Assembly: GCA_900757795.1 (NCBI GenBank)
Contig: CAAEPE010000045.1
Span: 70,101-134,100 of the forward strand
DNA from: an uncultured Phascolarctobacterium sp.
Lineage (GTDB): Bacteria > Bacillota > Negativicutes > Acidaminococcales > Acidaminococcaceae
Length of the DNA: 64,000 nt
Direction of reading: 5' to 3'
Position 1 is the stretch's first letter. Every line of letters begins with the position of its first letter. Below the pieces are notes generated by a model. It did not search any database and was not told the origin of the DNA. It saw nothing but the letters and a program-made list of their open reading frames with translations. The translations under genes were made by a program, and so were the position numbers. Below, in pieces: positions 9,087-19,006 of this stretch.

Positions 9087-10313
9087 ATGAGTTTAAATAC
9101 TACTCCTGCCGCAGAACGTATTCATATAGGTATTTTCGGCAGACGCAACGCTGGCAAATCCAGCCTTATCAACGCTATTACCAGCCAAAATTTAGCGATA
9201 GTAAGCGAGCAAAAGGGCACTACTACTGACCCGGTCTATAAAGCTATGGAGCTGCTGCCTTTAGGTCCAGTCATGATTATCGACACTCCCGGTATCGACG
9301 ACGAAGGCGAACTGGGCAAACTGCGCATTGAAAAAGCCTATCAAGTGCTTAACAAATGCGATATAGTGCTTTTAGTTGTAGATGCACAAATTGGTTTAAC
9401 CGGTGAAGATATAGCCTTGTGGCGCAGAATACAAGAAAAAAATTTACCGGCTATCCTCGTTTTGAACAAAATTGAAATGTTAGAGGATATGCAAAAGGCT
9501 CTTTTAACAGTCAACGTAATGAAGCTAACCAAGCATTGCCTGTTAGTCAGCGCAGAAACCGGCGAAAATATTCATGAATTAAAGGAGACTATTGCTGCCT
9601 TAAAGCCCAAAGAAATTGAGCGCCAGCTAGTTGGCGATTTATTACAGCCTTTAGACGTAGTAATCCTAGTAACACCTATTGACAGCGCTGCTCCTAAAGG
9701 ACGCTTAATTCTCCCCCAGCAGCAGGTACTGCGTAACGTCATAGATAATAATGCAGTTGCTATGGTTGTGCAGGAAAATGAATTGGCGCAAGCACTTTTG
9801 AAGCTGAATGAATCACCGCGCCTGATTATTACTGACAGCCAAGTTTTTGCCAAGGTAAGCCAAATAGTGCCGCCCTCCATTCCCCTTACCTCTTTTTCTA
9901 TTTTGATGGCACGCTATAAAGGAACCTTATACAATGCAGTAAAGTCGGTACGCGCGTTAGATGAAATTAAAGACGGTGATAAAATTCTCATCAGCGAGGG
10001 TTGCACACACCACCGTCAATGCCAGGATATTGGTACAGTAAAGCTGCCTAACTGGATTCGCAGCTACACTCATACCGAACCGGAATTTTGCTTTACCAGC
10101 GGTACGGAATTTCCCTCTGATTTAAGCAAGTATAAACTGATTATCCATTGCGGTGCTTGTATGCTTAATGAAAAGGAAATTCTTCACCGCAATAAAACTG
10201 CAGTTGCGCAAAATATTCCTATGACTAATTACGGTATTGCCATTGCCTACATGAATGGCATTTTAAAACGTACCGTCTCTCCTCTGCCGGAAATTGCGAA
10301 GCTGTTGGAATGA
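9087..10313 (+). CDS. hydF: [FeFe]-hydrogenase maturation GTPase HydF
   Basis: The protein has about 408 residues. The N-terminal Era-like GTPase domain has G1 GRRNAGKSS, G3 DTPGIDD and G4 LNKIE. The C-terminal half carries the HydF cluster ligands CTHH (C-x-H) and, about 45 residues later, HCGAC (H-C-x-x-C). HydF is the scaffold on which HydE and HydG build the diiron subcluster of [FeFe]-hydrogenase, so the genome should encode hydE, hydG and hydA elsewhere. The start is the ATG at 9087 with GGAGGTG 6 nt upstream; the ATG at 9072 overlaps that ribosome site. Confidence 0.95.
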   Translation: MSLNTTPAAERIHIGIFGRRNAGKSSLINAITSQNLAIVSEQKGTTTDPVYKAMELLPLGPVMIIDTPGIDDEGELGKLRIEKAYQVLNKCDIVLLVVDAQIGLTGEDIALWRRIQEKNLPAILVLNKIEMLEDMQKALLTVNVMKLTKHCLLVSAETGENIHELKETIAALKPKEIERQLVGDLLQPLDVVILVTPIDSAAPKGRLILPQQQVLRNVIDNNAVAMVVQENELAQALLKLNESPRLIITDSQVFAKVSQIVPPSIPLTSFSILMARYKGTLYNAVKSVRALDEIKDGDKILISEGCTHHRQCQDIGTVKLPNWIRSYTHTEPEFCFTSGTEFPSDLSKYKLIIHCGACMLNEKEILHRNKTAVAQNIPMTNYGIAIAYMNGILKRTVSPLPEIAKLLE

Positions 10314-10347
10314 TTTGCTTTTACAACAAGACATACTAAAAGCGCAC

Positions 10348-10378
10348 GCCTCTGCTGAAAAAGCAGGGGCTTATTTTA
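10348..10378 (+). terminator. Intrinsic terminator after hydF
   Basis: GCCTCTGC and GCAGGGGC pair (one G-T wobble) around a 7-nt A-rich loop, followed by TTATTTT. Confidence 0.75.
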
Positions 10379-10416
10379 TGCTAAAATCTAACACTTCTTC
10401 TCTGCTAAATCTACAT

Positions 10417-10468
10417 ACAAAACCAGCCTAACAATTTACTGCGAAATCGTTAGGCTGGTTTATTTTTT
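10417..10468. terminator. Bidirectional terminator between hydF and purL
   Basis: A perfect 12-bp stem (AACCAGCCTAAC / GTTAGGCTGGTT) has T-rich tails on both strands. It lies between the convergent hydF and purL genes and can stop transcripts from either side. Confidence 0.85.
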
Positions 10469-10525
10469 ATGAACTTATCAAAAATTTACAATATGGCTTT
10501 GCCTGAAAGGCTATCTTGCCAGCTA

Positions 10526-13500
10526 TTATTTAAAGTAATTTACACCACTTTGGAAGATTTTTTGATCCTTATCGCCGGTAATATTGCGGAACAATCCGGG
10601 CGCAAAGCGTTCGCTGTGTCCCATTTTACCCAAAATACGTCCATCGGGACTGGTAATACCTTCAATAGCATACAAGCTACCATTAGGATTGTAAGGCGTA
10701 TTCATAGTAGGAATACCTTGCGCGTTTACATATTGGGTTGCTACCTGACCGTTAGCGAACAGCTCTTTAATCACTGCTTCCGGCGCATAGAAGCGGCCTT
10801 CGCCGTGAGAAACTGCCACAGCATGCTCCTCGCCCGGCTGGCATAAAGTGAACCAAGGAGATTTATTAGAAACAACTCTCGTAGTAACTATTTGAGAAAT
10901 GTGGCGGCCAATATTATTAAAAGTTAAGGTTGGCGAATCACTAATTAAATCGCGAATTTCACCGTACGGTACTAAGCCAAGCTTAATCAGTGCTTGGAAG
11001 CCGTTGCAGATACCCAGCATTAAGCCGTCACGATTTTCTAACAAATCGCTGATAGCTTCTTTAATACGCGGATTACGGAACATCGTAGCAATAAATTTAC
11101 CGCTGCCGTCCGGTTCGTCGCCTGCGCTGAAACCGCCGGGAATCATTACGATTTGTGAATTGTTAATATATTTAACCATTGCTTCTACGGATTCTTCAAT
11201 AGCAGCAGCGGTCAAGTTGCGTACAATAAAGGTATTGGCTTCCGCACCAGCTGCCTCAAAGGCGCGAGCGCTGTCATATTCGCAATTGTTACCAGGGAAA
11301 ACAGGAATGAATACTCGTGGTTTAGCAATATTTACGGGTGCTGTCAAAGACAAATCAGCTTTGTAAAGAGGCATGTCAATGTCCGTAGGCTCTTCTACCT
11401 CAGGCAGGCTGTCTGGGAAAATTTTTTGCAAAGGCTCACGGTAAGCATGCAAAGCCTTATCGGCAGCAATTACAGTATCATTGATAGCAATACCTTTTAT
11501 AGCGGTAGTATGACCCAATACTAAATAATCTAAGCCTGCAAAAATTTCTTCTGGATCAGTGTCGGCAGCTAGCTCTAATACCATGCCGCTAGGCTGTAAA
11601 GTAAAGAGACTTTCAGGATCGTGGAAAGGTTTAATAAACTCAAAGCCAAGTTCGTTGCCCATAGCCATAGTGGTTACTAAAGCAGCAATACCGCCCTCTT
11701 TAACAGCAGCAGCAGCTTTAATTTTACCAGCTTCCATAGCATTATGTACAGCGGACAAATTTTTGCGCAATACAGCAAAATCCAAAACTTCGGCATTATC
11801 ACGGGGGCAGGACAGGAAAATTACTTCGTTACCTGCTTCTTTAAATTCAGCGCTGACTGCTTTATCGCCGTCAATTACTCCCACAGCGAAAGAAACTAAG
11901 GTCGGTGGAACGGTTTTATCCATAAATGTGCCGCTCATAGAGTCTTTACCGCCAATCGCAGGCAGTTCCAGTGCATCCAATGCAGTAAAAGCACCTAAAA
12001 GAGCGCTGAAGGGCTGTCCCCAGCTATTAGCATCGTGAAGTTTAGGGAAGTATTCCTGCAAAGTCAAACGCAATTTAGCAGGATCTGCGCCTAAAGCTAC
12101 CGCTCTTACAACAGATTCGGTTACAGCATACATGGCTCCATGGAACGGACTCCAGCAGGCAACGTTAGGATTGTATCCGCAGGCCATTACGGAAGCGGCA
12201 GTAGTATTACCGTGTAATACAGGAATTCTGCCTACCATACCCTCACTGGGTGTAAGCTGCGTTTTGCCGCCAAAAGGCATCATAACAGTGCCGCGGCCGA
12301 TGGTGCTGTCAAAACGTTCGGACAAGCCTTTTTCACTGCAAACATTCAAACGGCTCAGATTTGCCAGCCAAGCAGCCTCTAAATCGGCAGCGTCAGTAAC
12401 TTCTGCCGGAACTTGTTCAAACACATTGTCTGCGTCTTCTTCACTTACAGTAACGTTAGTGTGCTGAGCAACACCGTTGGTATCTAAGAAAGCACGGGAA
12501 AGGTCAACGATTTTATCACCGCGCCAGAACATTACTAAACGTGGTTCTTCAGTAACCTCAGCTACTACAGTAGCTTCCAAATTTTCTTCATCAGCATATT
12601 TTATGAAAGCGTCGCGGTTTTCTGCTTCAATAACTACTGCCATACGTTCTTGGGATTCGGAAATGGCAAGCTCCGTACCGTCCAAGCCTTCATATTTTTT
12701 AGGAACTTTATCCAAGTCAATAATTAAACCGTCTGTTAATTCGCCAATAGCAACAGAAACACCGCCTGCGCCAAAGTCATTACAACGTTTAATCATGGCT
12801 GTTACAGCAGGGTTGCGGAACAAGCGTTGAATTTTGCGTTCGGTAGGCGGATTGCCCTTTTGTACCTCAGCACCACAGCTCATCAGTGAGTCAATGGTAT
12901 GCTCTTTAGAAGAACCGGTTGCACCGCCGCAGCCGTCGCGTCCGGTTTTGCCACCTAACAGCACTACAATGTCACCGGCACTAGGACGCTCACGCCGTAC
13001 AGCACTGCGAGGAGCTGCACCCATAACACCGCCGATTTCCATGCGTTTTGCTACAAATTTATCGTGATAATATTCCTGAACATGACCAGTTGCCAAGCCA
13101 ATCTGATTGCCATAAGAGCTGTAGCCTGCTGCTGCGCCGATGGTAATTTTACGTTGTGGCAGCTTGCCAGGCAGAGTTTCGCTTACAGGAGTACGCGGAT
13201 CTGCACAGCCGGTTACGCGCATAGCTTGATATACATAGGATCGGCCGGACAGCGGGTCGCGGATAGCACCGCCTAAGCAGGTAGCTGCACCGCCGAAAGG
13301 TTCGATTTCGGTAGGATGGTTATGCGTTTCGTTTTTAAACATCACAAGCCAATCCTCATTTTTGCCATCTATTTCAATAGGTACAACAATGGAGCAGGCA
13401 TTGATTTCTTCGGATTGATCCAAATCCTCCAGCTTACCCTCTTTACGCAGCTTTTTCATGCCGATAACAGCAATGTCCATCAAGGTTATAGGACGATCGG

Positions 13501-14302
13501 TATTTTCGCCGTACACCTCGTCACGGGCAGCCATGTATTTATCATATGCTTCCTGAACAGGCTTAGTGAAAGTACCGGGAACAATGTCCACATCTTCGAT
13601 TTGCGTCATAAATGTAGTATGACGGCAGTGGTCGGACCAATAAGTATCCAGTACACGAATTTCTGTAATAGTCGGTTCGCGGTGTTCCTCATTAAAATAT
13701 TTTTGGCACCAAAGCAAATCCTCCAGGCTCATAGCTAAGCCCATGGATTTACGCAGTTCTTCTGCTTCTTCTTTGGTCATGGTCAAAAAGCCGCTGACAT
13801 TTTTAACCTTTTCCGGTTCTTCACAAGTGCTGATGAGTGTTTCCGGCTTAGCTTGTTCTGCTTCTCTTGCTTCAATAGGGTTAATGCAATAGGCTTTAAT
13901 TTTTGCTACGTCTTCTTCAGTTAACTTGCCTGCGAGAATATAAACCTTAGCGGCAGCTACCATAGGACGCTCTTTTTGCGTAATAAGCTGAATACATTGT
14001 TCGGCAAAATCCTCGCGCTGGTCATATTGACCTGGCAGCAGTTCTACCGCAAAGGCCTGCTCACAACTAGCTAACTCCAAGTTTTCCTCCACTACTGTAT
14101 CAACAGGAGGTTCAGAAAGCACCAAAGCCTTAGCCATAGCAAATTCTTCATCGCTTAGGCCCATCACATCATAACGATTAATGATGCGAATATTTTCCAA
14201 AGTAGCCATACCCAAATTATTGCGTAAATCTGCCAGCAAACCATGAGCTTCAACGGCAAAGGCATCCTTTTTTTCTACATAAATTCTTCTGATATTATTC
14301 AT
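10526..14302 (-). CDS. purL: Phosphoribosylformylglycinamidine synthase, single-chain large form
   Basis: The protein has about 1258 residues and catalyses the fourth step of purine synthesis (FGAR + Gln + ATP to FGAM). An N-terminal PurS-like region is followed by two AIRS-type synthetase halves (FKNETHNHPTEIEPFGGAATCLGG; VPPTLVSFAVGVIDG) and a C-terminal class I glutamine amidotransferase (PVFPGNNCEYDSARAFE; catalytic Cys in LGICNGFQ; SHGEGRF). The one-chain architecture contrasts with the split PurS/PurQ/PurL of Bacillus. The start is the ATG at 14302 with GGAGG 9 nt upstream; a TTG five codons earlier overlaps that site. It has its own promoter and no pur neighbours. Confidence 0.95.
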   Translation of the reverse strand: MNNIRRIYVEKKDAFAVEAHGLLADLRNNLGMATLENIRIINRYDVMGLSDEEFAMAKALVLSEPPVDTVVEENLELASCEQAFAVELLPGQYDQREDFAEQCIQLITQKERPMVAAAKVYILAGKLTEEDVAKIKAYCINPIEAREAEQAKPETLISTCEEPEKVKNVSGFLTMTKEEAEELRKSMGLAMSLEDLLWCQKYFNEEHREPTITEIRVLDTYWSDHCRHTTFMTQIEDVDIVPGTFTKPVQEAYDKYMAARDEVYGENTDRPITLMDIAVIGMKKLRKEGKLEDLDQSEEINACSIVVPIEIDGKNEDWLVMFKNETHNHPTEIEPFGGAATCLGGAIRDPLSGRSYVYQAMRVTGCADPRTPVSETLPGKLPQRKITIGAAAGYSSYGNQIGLATGHVQEYYHDKFVAKRMEIGGVMGAAPRSAVRRERPSAGDIVVLLGGKTGRDGCGGATGSSKEHTIDSLMSCGAEVQKGNPPTERKIQRLFRNPAVTAMIKRCNDFGAGGVSVAIGELTDGLIIDLDKVPKKYEGLDGTELAISESQERMAVVIEAENRDAFIKYADEENLEATVVAEVTEEPRLVMFWRGDKIVDLSRAFLDTNGVAQHTNVTVSEEDADNVFEQVPAEVTDAADLEAAWLANLSRLNVCSEKGLSERFDSTIGRGTVMMPFGGKTQLTPSEGMVGRIPVLHGNTTAASVMACGYNPNVACWSPFHGAMYAVTESVVRAVALGADPAKLRLTLQEYFPKLHDANSWGQPFSALLGAFTALDALELPAIGGKDSMSGTFMDKTVPPTLVSFAVGVIDGDKAVSAEFKEAGNEVIFLSCPRDNAEVLDFAVLRKNLSAVHNAMEAGKIKAAAAVKEGGIAALVTTMAMGNELGFEFIKPFHDPESLFTLQPSGMVLELAADTDPEEIFAGLDYLVLGHTTAIKGIAINDTVIAADKALHAYREPLQKIFPDSLPEVEEPTDIDMPLYKADLSLTAPVNIAKPRVFIPVFPGNNCEYDSARAFEAAGAEANTFIVRNLTAAAIEESVEAMVKYINNSQIVMIPGGFSAGDEPDGSGKFIATMFRNPRIKEAISDLLENRDGLMLGICNGFQALIKLGLVPYGEIRDLISDSPTLTFNNIGRHISQIVTTRVVSNKSPWFTLCQPGEEHAVAVSHGEGRFYAPEAVIKELFANGQVATQYVNAQGIPTMNTPYNPNGSLYAIEGITSPDGRILGKMGHSERFAPGLFRNITGDKDQKIFQSGVNYFK

Positions 14303-14355
14303 ATACACAGCCTCCAATCTAATATTTCGAGGTGATTACATACAGTTTCGTATAT

Positions 14356-14384
14356 ATTTTAACACATTTCACCTATTTGTCCAA
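14356..14384 (-). promoter_or_regulatory. Sigma-70 promoter for purL
   Basis: On the minus strand TTGGAC, a 17-nt spacer and TAAAAT lie about 55 nt upstream of the purL start. I could not identify a convincing PurR box or purine riboswitch in the short leader. Confidence 0.6.
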
Positions 14385-14449
14385 TATCCCTACACAGAAT
14401 ATTCGCCTTTAATCGAACGCTTTTTGTAAAGTGGGCAAGAATAATTCGT

Positions 14450-14484
14450 AAAAAAAGCTGTGCCCTCTCAAGGAGAACACAGCT
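14450..14484 (-). terminator. Intrinsic terminator ending the dapB-asd-lysC-dapA-CGGC transcript
   Basis: On the minus strand AGCTGTG and CACAGCT form a stem around a ~15-nt loop, followed by seven T residues. Confidence 0.85.
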
Positions 14485-14492
14485 CGTAAATT

Positions 14493-14894
14493 TTAAAATT
14501 GCTGATAAACACCGGCTTCTCTTTTTTTCGCAGCAGTTTTGGAAATATACGTTCCGCGCACTACTGTAAAGCCTTTTTTTGCCAATAAATTTTCAATATA
14601 TTCCAAATGCGGACAAGGCGCTTTATGATAATTGTCACTGACCATACAGGTTGATAAATGAATTATTACTTCAAAGCCATCCTCTTGAAAACGGCGTAAT
14701 CTTTTACGCAAATTTTCCAGCTTTACAGAAAGTCCGGCGCCGCAGCAGCCACCGCAAGTAAAAGACATATAGCGAGTGTCTGCTTCATAATCGGCAAACT
14801 TGCCATCTTTGCTGTAAAAAGCATGAGTACAGTTATAACCACAGCAGCGTTTTTGTACTTGCTCACATTGGATAATTACAACCAGCTTGCTCAT
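14493..14894 (-). CDS. CGGC-domain small protein (probable metal/redox protein), last gene of the lysine operon
   Basis: The 133-residue protein belongs to the CGGC-domain family (PF08821 type). It has a cluster of cysteines: CEQVQKRCCGYNC near the N-terminus, the diagnostic FTCGGCCGAGL at about 54-64 and later STC...CPH. No transmembrane segment or signal peptide is seen. The function of the family is not established; the cysteine arrangement suggests metal binding. Its start codon overlaps the dapA stop by 4 nt, so it is translationally coupled to dapA and should be under lysine-riboswitch control. Why a lysine operon carries it is unknown. Confidence 0.8.
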   Translation of the reverse strand: MSKLVVIIQCEQVQKRCCGYNCTHAFYSKDGKFADYEADTRYMSFTCGGCCGAGLSVKLENLRKRLRRFQEDGFEVIIHLSTCMVSDNYHKAPCPHLEYIENLLAKKGFTVVRGTYISKTAAKKREAGVYQQF

Positions 14895-15787
14895 TTCATC
14901 ATACCGTATTCTTTAAGAATAGCATCCAATTTAGCTTCACAATCAGCGCACAAGGGAGTCAGCGGCAAACGAGGAGAGCCTACATTGATGCCGGTAACCT
15001 TGGTAACGGCAGCCTTAATAGGAATAGGATTACTTTCCATAAACATTGCCTTAGCAAGCGGTACCATTTTTTTATTCAGCTCTGCTGCATCTTGAACGCG
15101 TCCTTCACTGTATGCCTGCATAACATCCTGCAAAATTTGGCCGTTACAGTTAGCTAATACGGAAATCAAGCCAACTGCGCCTACTGACATAAATGGCAGA
15201 ATCAAACCATCATCACCGCTGTAAATAGAAATTCTTTCTGGCAGCACTCTATATAAATCTGCTGTTTGAGCAACACTGCCAGCAGCCTCTTTAATAGCCA
15301 CGATATTATCAAATTCTTGAGCTAAGCGAGCAACTGTCGCCGGAGCAATATTAGAGCCGGTACGACCAGGAACATTATAGACAATAATTGGCAGCTTGGT
15401 AGCTTTTGCCACAGCAGCAAAATGCTGATAATAACCTTCTTGAGTAGGTTTATTATAATAAGGACCAACTACCAACAAGCCATCCACGCCGCAAGCTTCC
15501 ATTTTTTTTACCAGCTCAATAGTGCTGGCAGTGCAGTTGGTACCAGCACCGGCAACAATAGGAGCACGGCCGTTGATATGCTTGACAATTGTTTTCATGA
15601 ATTTAATTTTTTCGTCCATATCCATGGTCGCAGCTTCGCCGGTAGAACCTTCAATTACCAGGCCATCAGTACCGTTTGCTAAAAGCCAATCTGCCAATTG
15701 GCAGCCTGCTTCATAATTTACACTGCCATCTGCGTTAAAAGGAGTAACCATCGCAGTTAATAATCTACCAAAATACGGTCTTGTCAT
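14891..15787 (-). CDS. dapA: 4-hydroxy-tetrahydrodipicolinate synthase
   Basis: The protein has about 298 residues and condenses aspartate semialdehyde with pyruvate, the first committed step to diaminopimelate and lysine. It is an aldolase-type TIM barrel with GSTGEAATM, the catalytic-triad tyrosine in IIVYNVPGRTG and the Schiff-base lysine in IVAIKEAAGS. The start is the ATG at 15787 with GAGGTGG about 9 nt upstream; a further upstream in-frame start adds an unconserved extension. It is fourth in the dapB-asd-lysC-dapA unit, 42 nt after lysC. Confidence 0.96.
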   Translation of the reverse strand: MTRPYFGRLLTAMVTPFNADGSVNYEAGCQLADWLLANGTDGLVIEGSTGEAATMDMDEKIKFMKTIVKHINGRAPIVAGAGTNCTASTIELVKKMEACGVDGLLVVGPYYNKPTQEGYYQHFAAVAKATKLPIIVYNVPGRTGSNIAPATVARLAQEFDNIVAIKEAAGSVAQTADLYRVLPERISIYSGDDGLILPFMSVGAVGLISVLANCNGQILQDVMQAYSEGRVQDAAELNKKMVPLAKAMFMESNPIPIKAAVTKVTGINVGSPRLPLTPLCADCEAKLDAILKEYGMMK

Positions 15788-15829
15788 AAAAATTTTCCAC
15801 CTCATTCTACTGATATATAACAAATGCTT

Positions 15830-17050
15830 TTAAAGTTTAAAAGCTTCATGCAGAGCGATACAAGCCTCTACCATGCACTCCTCTTTGATAATTGCAGAAA
15901 TAGTTGTATCGGAGTCAACAGTCTGCAAAATAGAAATATTTTTTTCAGCCAAAGCAGAAACAAATCTTGCCATAACGCCAGGAACACCACGCATACCGCT
16001 GCCGACAACAGTTACCTTTGCACACTTGTCATTGCACTGATAGCTGAAGCCAGTTTCTTCTAAAACCTTGCGGGTATGCTCCATATCCGGCGTAAATACG
16101 GCAAACATGGCTTCCTTTTCCGAAAGGTTCAAGCAGCCTACGCTGATGCCGGCATCTGCCAAATCCTCAAACAGCTTGCGGCCTGCTGCAAGGTCTTGTG
16201 GATTGAGTGCAATGCGGAACTGTACTAAATCTGTACGGTTGGCTACACCGCTGGCAATGCTTTCGTGAATAGCAACCTCACTGCCTTTGGAGCGAGCGGA
16301 GCAGCCGCTGGCAATAAGTGTGCCGGGAGCATCGCTGAACGTAGATTTTACATACAAAGGCGTATTGCTTTCCATAGCAATTTCTACGGCGCGGGGATGA
16401 ATAACCTTCGCACCGTTGTAAGCCATTTGGCAGACCTCGGCATAAGAAATCTGTTCCAAAATATTGGCGCCTTTTACCAAACGCGGGTCGGCAGTCATAA
16501 TGCCCTCCACGTCAGTATAAATTTCTACACATTCAGCTTTCAAAGCTGCGCCCAAAGCTGCTGCAGAAGTATCACTGCCTCCGCGGCCCAAGGTAGTAAA
16601 TTTAAAATTATTTTCTGTCATCCCTTGGAAACCGCATACTACAGGAACTATCCCCGCCTCCAACATACGCATAAGATAAGAAACCTTAATGTTTTTAATA
16701 CGCGCTGCGCCAAATTGGGAGTCGGTAATAATGCCGGCCTGACCGCCGGTCATGGCCATAGCGTTGATACCATCTTTCTGTAAGGTAGCAGCCATAACAC
16801 AGGAAGAAATAATTTCACCGCAGCACATCAGCAAATCCATTTCCCTAACATTTACGGAAAGGTTTACTTGCTTTAATGTATCAATCAAGGTGTCAGTAGC
16901 GTAAGGAGCACCCTTGCGTCCCATAGCAGAAACTACTACTACCGGCGAAAAACCGTTGTTAATAGCTTGCTGCACCTTGTTTTTTACGGCAAGACGCGCT
17001 TCTTCACTGGCTACTGAGGTGCCGCCAAATTTTTGTACAATTATTTTCAT
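15830..17050 (-). CDS. lysC: Aspartate kinase
   Basis: The 406-residue kinase phosphorylates aspartate, opening the pathway to lysine, threonine and methionine. The catalytic domain has VQKFGGTSVA at the N-terminus, TLGRGGSDTSAAALGAAL and the EIYTDVEGIMTADPR loop. Two ACT domains occupy roughly residues 265-406 (FRIALNPQD..., KVTVVGSGMRGVPGVMARF), the usual site of lysine or lysine-plus-threonine feedback. It lies 15 nt downstream of asd and belongs to the riboswitch-controlled unit. Confidence 0.96.
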   Translation of the reverse strand: MKIIVQKFGGTSVASEEARLAVKNKVQQAINNGFSPVVVVSAMGRKGAPYATDTLIDTLKQVNLSVNVREMDLLMCCGEIISSCVMAATLQKDGINAMAMTGGQAGIITDSQFGAARIKNIKVSYLMRMLEAGIVPVVCGFQGMTENNFKFTTLGRGGSDTSAAALGAALKAECVEIYTDVEGIMTADPRLVKGANILEQISYAEVCQMAYNGAKVIHPRAVEIAMESNTPLYVKSTFSDAPGTLIASGCSARSKGSEVAIHESIASGVANRTDLVQFRIALNPQDLAAGRKLFEDLADAGISVGCLNLSEKEAMFAVFTPDMEHTRKVLEETGFSYQCNDKCAKVTVVGSGMRGVPGVMARFVSALAEKNISILQTVDSDTTISAIIKEECMVEACIALHEAFKL

Positions 17051-17065
17051 TTTAACAAGCCTCCA

Positions 17066-18097
17066 TTATATCCAGCCGTTGTTAATCATAACTTCTGCAA
17101 TCTGCAAAGTATTTAAGGCAGCTCCCTTGCGAATTTGGTCACCAACTACCCACAAGTTAAAGGTATTAGGATTAGATTCGTCGCGGCGCAGACGGCCTAC
17201 AAAGCAATCATATTTTTCAGAGGTGTATAAGGGCATGGGATAAACTTGATTTTGCGGATCATCCATCATCTGCACGCCAGGGAATGCATCAATAGCTTCA
17301 GCCATTTCTGCTAAATCAAGATCGTGCTCAAATTCGATATTGATGGACTCGCTATGGCTGCGGTAAACAGGAACACGCACGGTAGTAGCTGTAATACGCA
17401 TTTCATCATCATGCAGAATTTTTTTAGTTTCGTTGACCATTTTCATTTCTTCTTTAGTATAGAGATTATCAAGGAAAACGTCAATCTGCGGAATCAAGTT
17501 AAAAGCGATAGGATAATGCTTTGCCAAAGATGCAGAAGGCAGAATATGTGCTTCCATTTCGCGCCCTTCAGCATAAGCTTTAGTTTGGTCGGTAAGCTCA
17601 TCAATCCCCTCTTTACCGGCACCGGAAACTGCTTGATAAGTAGAAACAACTATGCGTTTGATGCGAGCCATATCGTACAAAGGCTTCAACGCCATTACCA
17701 TAATAATAGTAGAGCAGTTAGGATTAGCAATAATGCCTTTATGCTTCAAAATATCTTCGGGATTTACTTCCGGGACAACCAGCGGAACTTCCGGGTCCAT
17801 ACGGAAGGTGCTGGAGTTATCAATAACAACAGCGCCGGCTTTTACAGCATAGGGAGCAAATTCTTTGGAAATACTGCCGCCTGCAAACAAAGCAATATCA
17901 ATTCCGGCAAAGGAATCCTTGGTAGCCTCTTCTACTGTATATGTTTTGCCCATAAATTCAATTTGATTGCCTGCACTGCGTTTGGAAGCCAATAAACGCA
18001 GCTCTGCAAACGGGAAGTTACGTTCTTCTATAAGCTTTAAAAATTCTGTACCTACTGCACCGGTAGCGCCTAAAATTGCAACGTTATATTTTTTCAT
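17066..18097 (-). CDS. asd: Aspartate-semialdehyde dehydrogenase
   Basis: The 343-residue enzyme reduces aspartyl phosphate to aspartate semialdehyde. It shows the NADP-binding GATGAVGTEFL at 10-20, the catalytic cysteine in IANPNCSTI, the STYQAVSGAGKEG substrate loop and RVPVYRSHSESI. Length and motifs match the Gram-positive-type Asd. It is 20 nt after dapB and 15 nt before lysC, consistent with one transcript. Confidence 0.96.
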   Translation of the reverse strand: MKKYNVAILGATGAVGTEFLKLIEERNFPFAELRLLASKRSAGNQIEFMGKTYTVEEATKDSFAGIDIALFAGGSISKEFAPYAVKAGAVVIDNSSTFRMDPEVPLVVPEVNPEDILKHKGIIANPNCSTIIMVMALKPLYDMARIKRIVVSTYQAVSGAGKEGIDELTDQTKAYAEGREMEAHILPSASLAKHYPIAFNLIPQIDVFLDNLYTKEEMKMVNETKKILHDDEMRITATTVRVPVYRSHSESINIEFEHDLDLAEMAEAIDAFPGVQMMDDPQNQVYPMPLYTSEKYDCFVGRLRRDESNPNTFNLWVVGDQIRKGAALNTLQIAEVMINNGWI

Positions 18098-18117
18098 AAA
18101 CCTTCCCCTCCGTCTAA

Positions 18118-18894
18118 TTATAATAATTTATCCAAACCATAAACTAAACCGGTTTTATCCATAATTTTACGACAGCCTAAGGCTACTCCCGGCATATAGC
18201 ATTCGCGGCTTACAGGATCGGTACTGATATGCAAAGTCTCACCCTGTCCGCCAAATATAACTTCTTGGGAAGCAACGTAGCCCGGCAGACGAATGCTATG
18301 AATTTTCATGCCTTCGTAATCTGCGCCGCGGGCTCCAACCATAGTTTCACGTTCCTCCGGATGTCCTTGGTGCATAGCCTTGCGTACCTCCGCAATTTTC
18401 TGCGCGGTAATAATCGCAGTACCGGAGGGTGCGTCCAGCTTGTTATCATGATGCTTTTCGATAATTTCTACATTAGGGAAATATTTTGCGGCCTCGCAAG
18501 CCAGCTTTATCATTACAACTGCGCCCAAAGCAAAATTAGGAGCAATCAAAACAGAAGTATTGTTGGCGCGGGCCAGTTCGTCAACCTCTTGCAGATTTTC
18601 GTCGGTAAAGCCTGTAGTGCCGACTACCGCATGCACGCCCAAGGGCAGCATTTTGCGCAGGATGTCCATAACAACATTGGGACGGGTAAAATCAACTACT
18701 ACGTCGGGACAAGAATTTTTTATGGCATGGACTAAATCAGTGTCAATGCCAAAAACAACACCGTCCGGCAAATTAACTGCACCGTCTTTGCAGTCAACTA
18801 CATTTACCAATTCCAAATCAGGTTCTGCCCAAACCTTTTTGCAGACCTCGCCGCCCATGCGTCCTAAAGCGCCGTTTACCAATACACGAATCAT
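18118..18894 (-). CDS. dapB: 4-hydroxy-tetrahydrodipicolinate reductase
   Basis: The protein has about 258 residues and reduces the DapA product in lysine/diaminopimelate synthesis. It has the N-terminal dinucleotide motif VNGALGRMGGEV, VGTTGF, and the catalytic block EIIEKHHDNKLDAPSGTA, which holds the His and Lys typical of DapB. I take the ATG at 18894, with AAGGAG 8 nt upstream, as the start; a GTG three codons earlier lies within the ribosome-site region. It is the first gene downstream of the lysine riboswitch. Confidence 0.96.
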   Translation of the reverse strand: MIRVLVNGALGRMGGEVCKKVWAEPDLELVNVVDCKDGAVNLPDGVVFGIDTDLVHAIKNSCPDVVVDFTRPNVVMDILRKMLPLGVHAVVGTTGFTDENLQEVDELARANNTSVLIAPNFALGAVVMIKLACEAAKYFPNVEIIEKHHDNKLDAPSGTAIITAQKIAEVRKAMHQGHPEERETMVGARGADYEGMKIHSIRLPGYVASQEVIFGGQGETLHISTDPVSRECYMPGVALGCRKIMDKTGLVYGLDKLL

Positions 18895-18934
18895 AAAATT
18901 CACTCCTTATTCTGCTTCATCAATTGCACATATT

Positions 18935-18973
18935 AAAAGAAAAACCGTCGAGATGTAGTCTATCTCAACGGTT
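18935..18973 (-). terminator. Expression-platform terminator of the lysine riboswitch
   Basis: On the minus strand a 12-bp stem (AACCGTTGAGAT / ATCTCGACGGTT) with a 7-nt loop runs into TTTCTTTT, about 40 nt before the dapB start. In L-box riboswitches this hairpin forms when lysine is bound and stops transcription. Confidence 0.9.
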
Positions 18974-19006
18974 AGCATGCTATAAAGCAATTACAAGCAT
19001 ACCCGA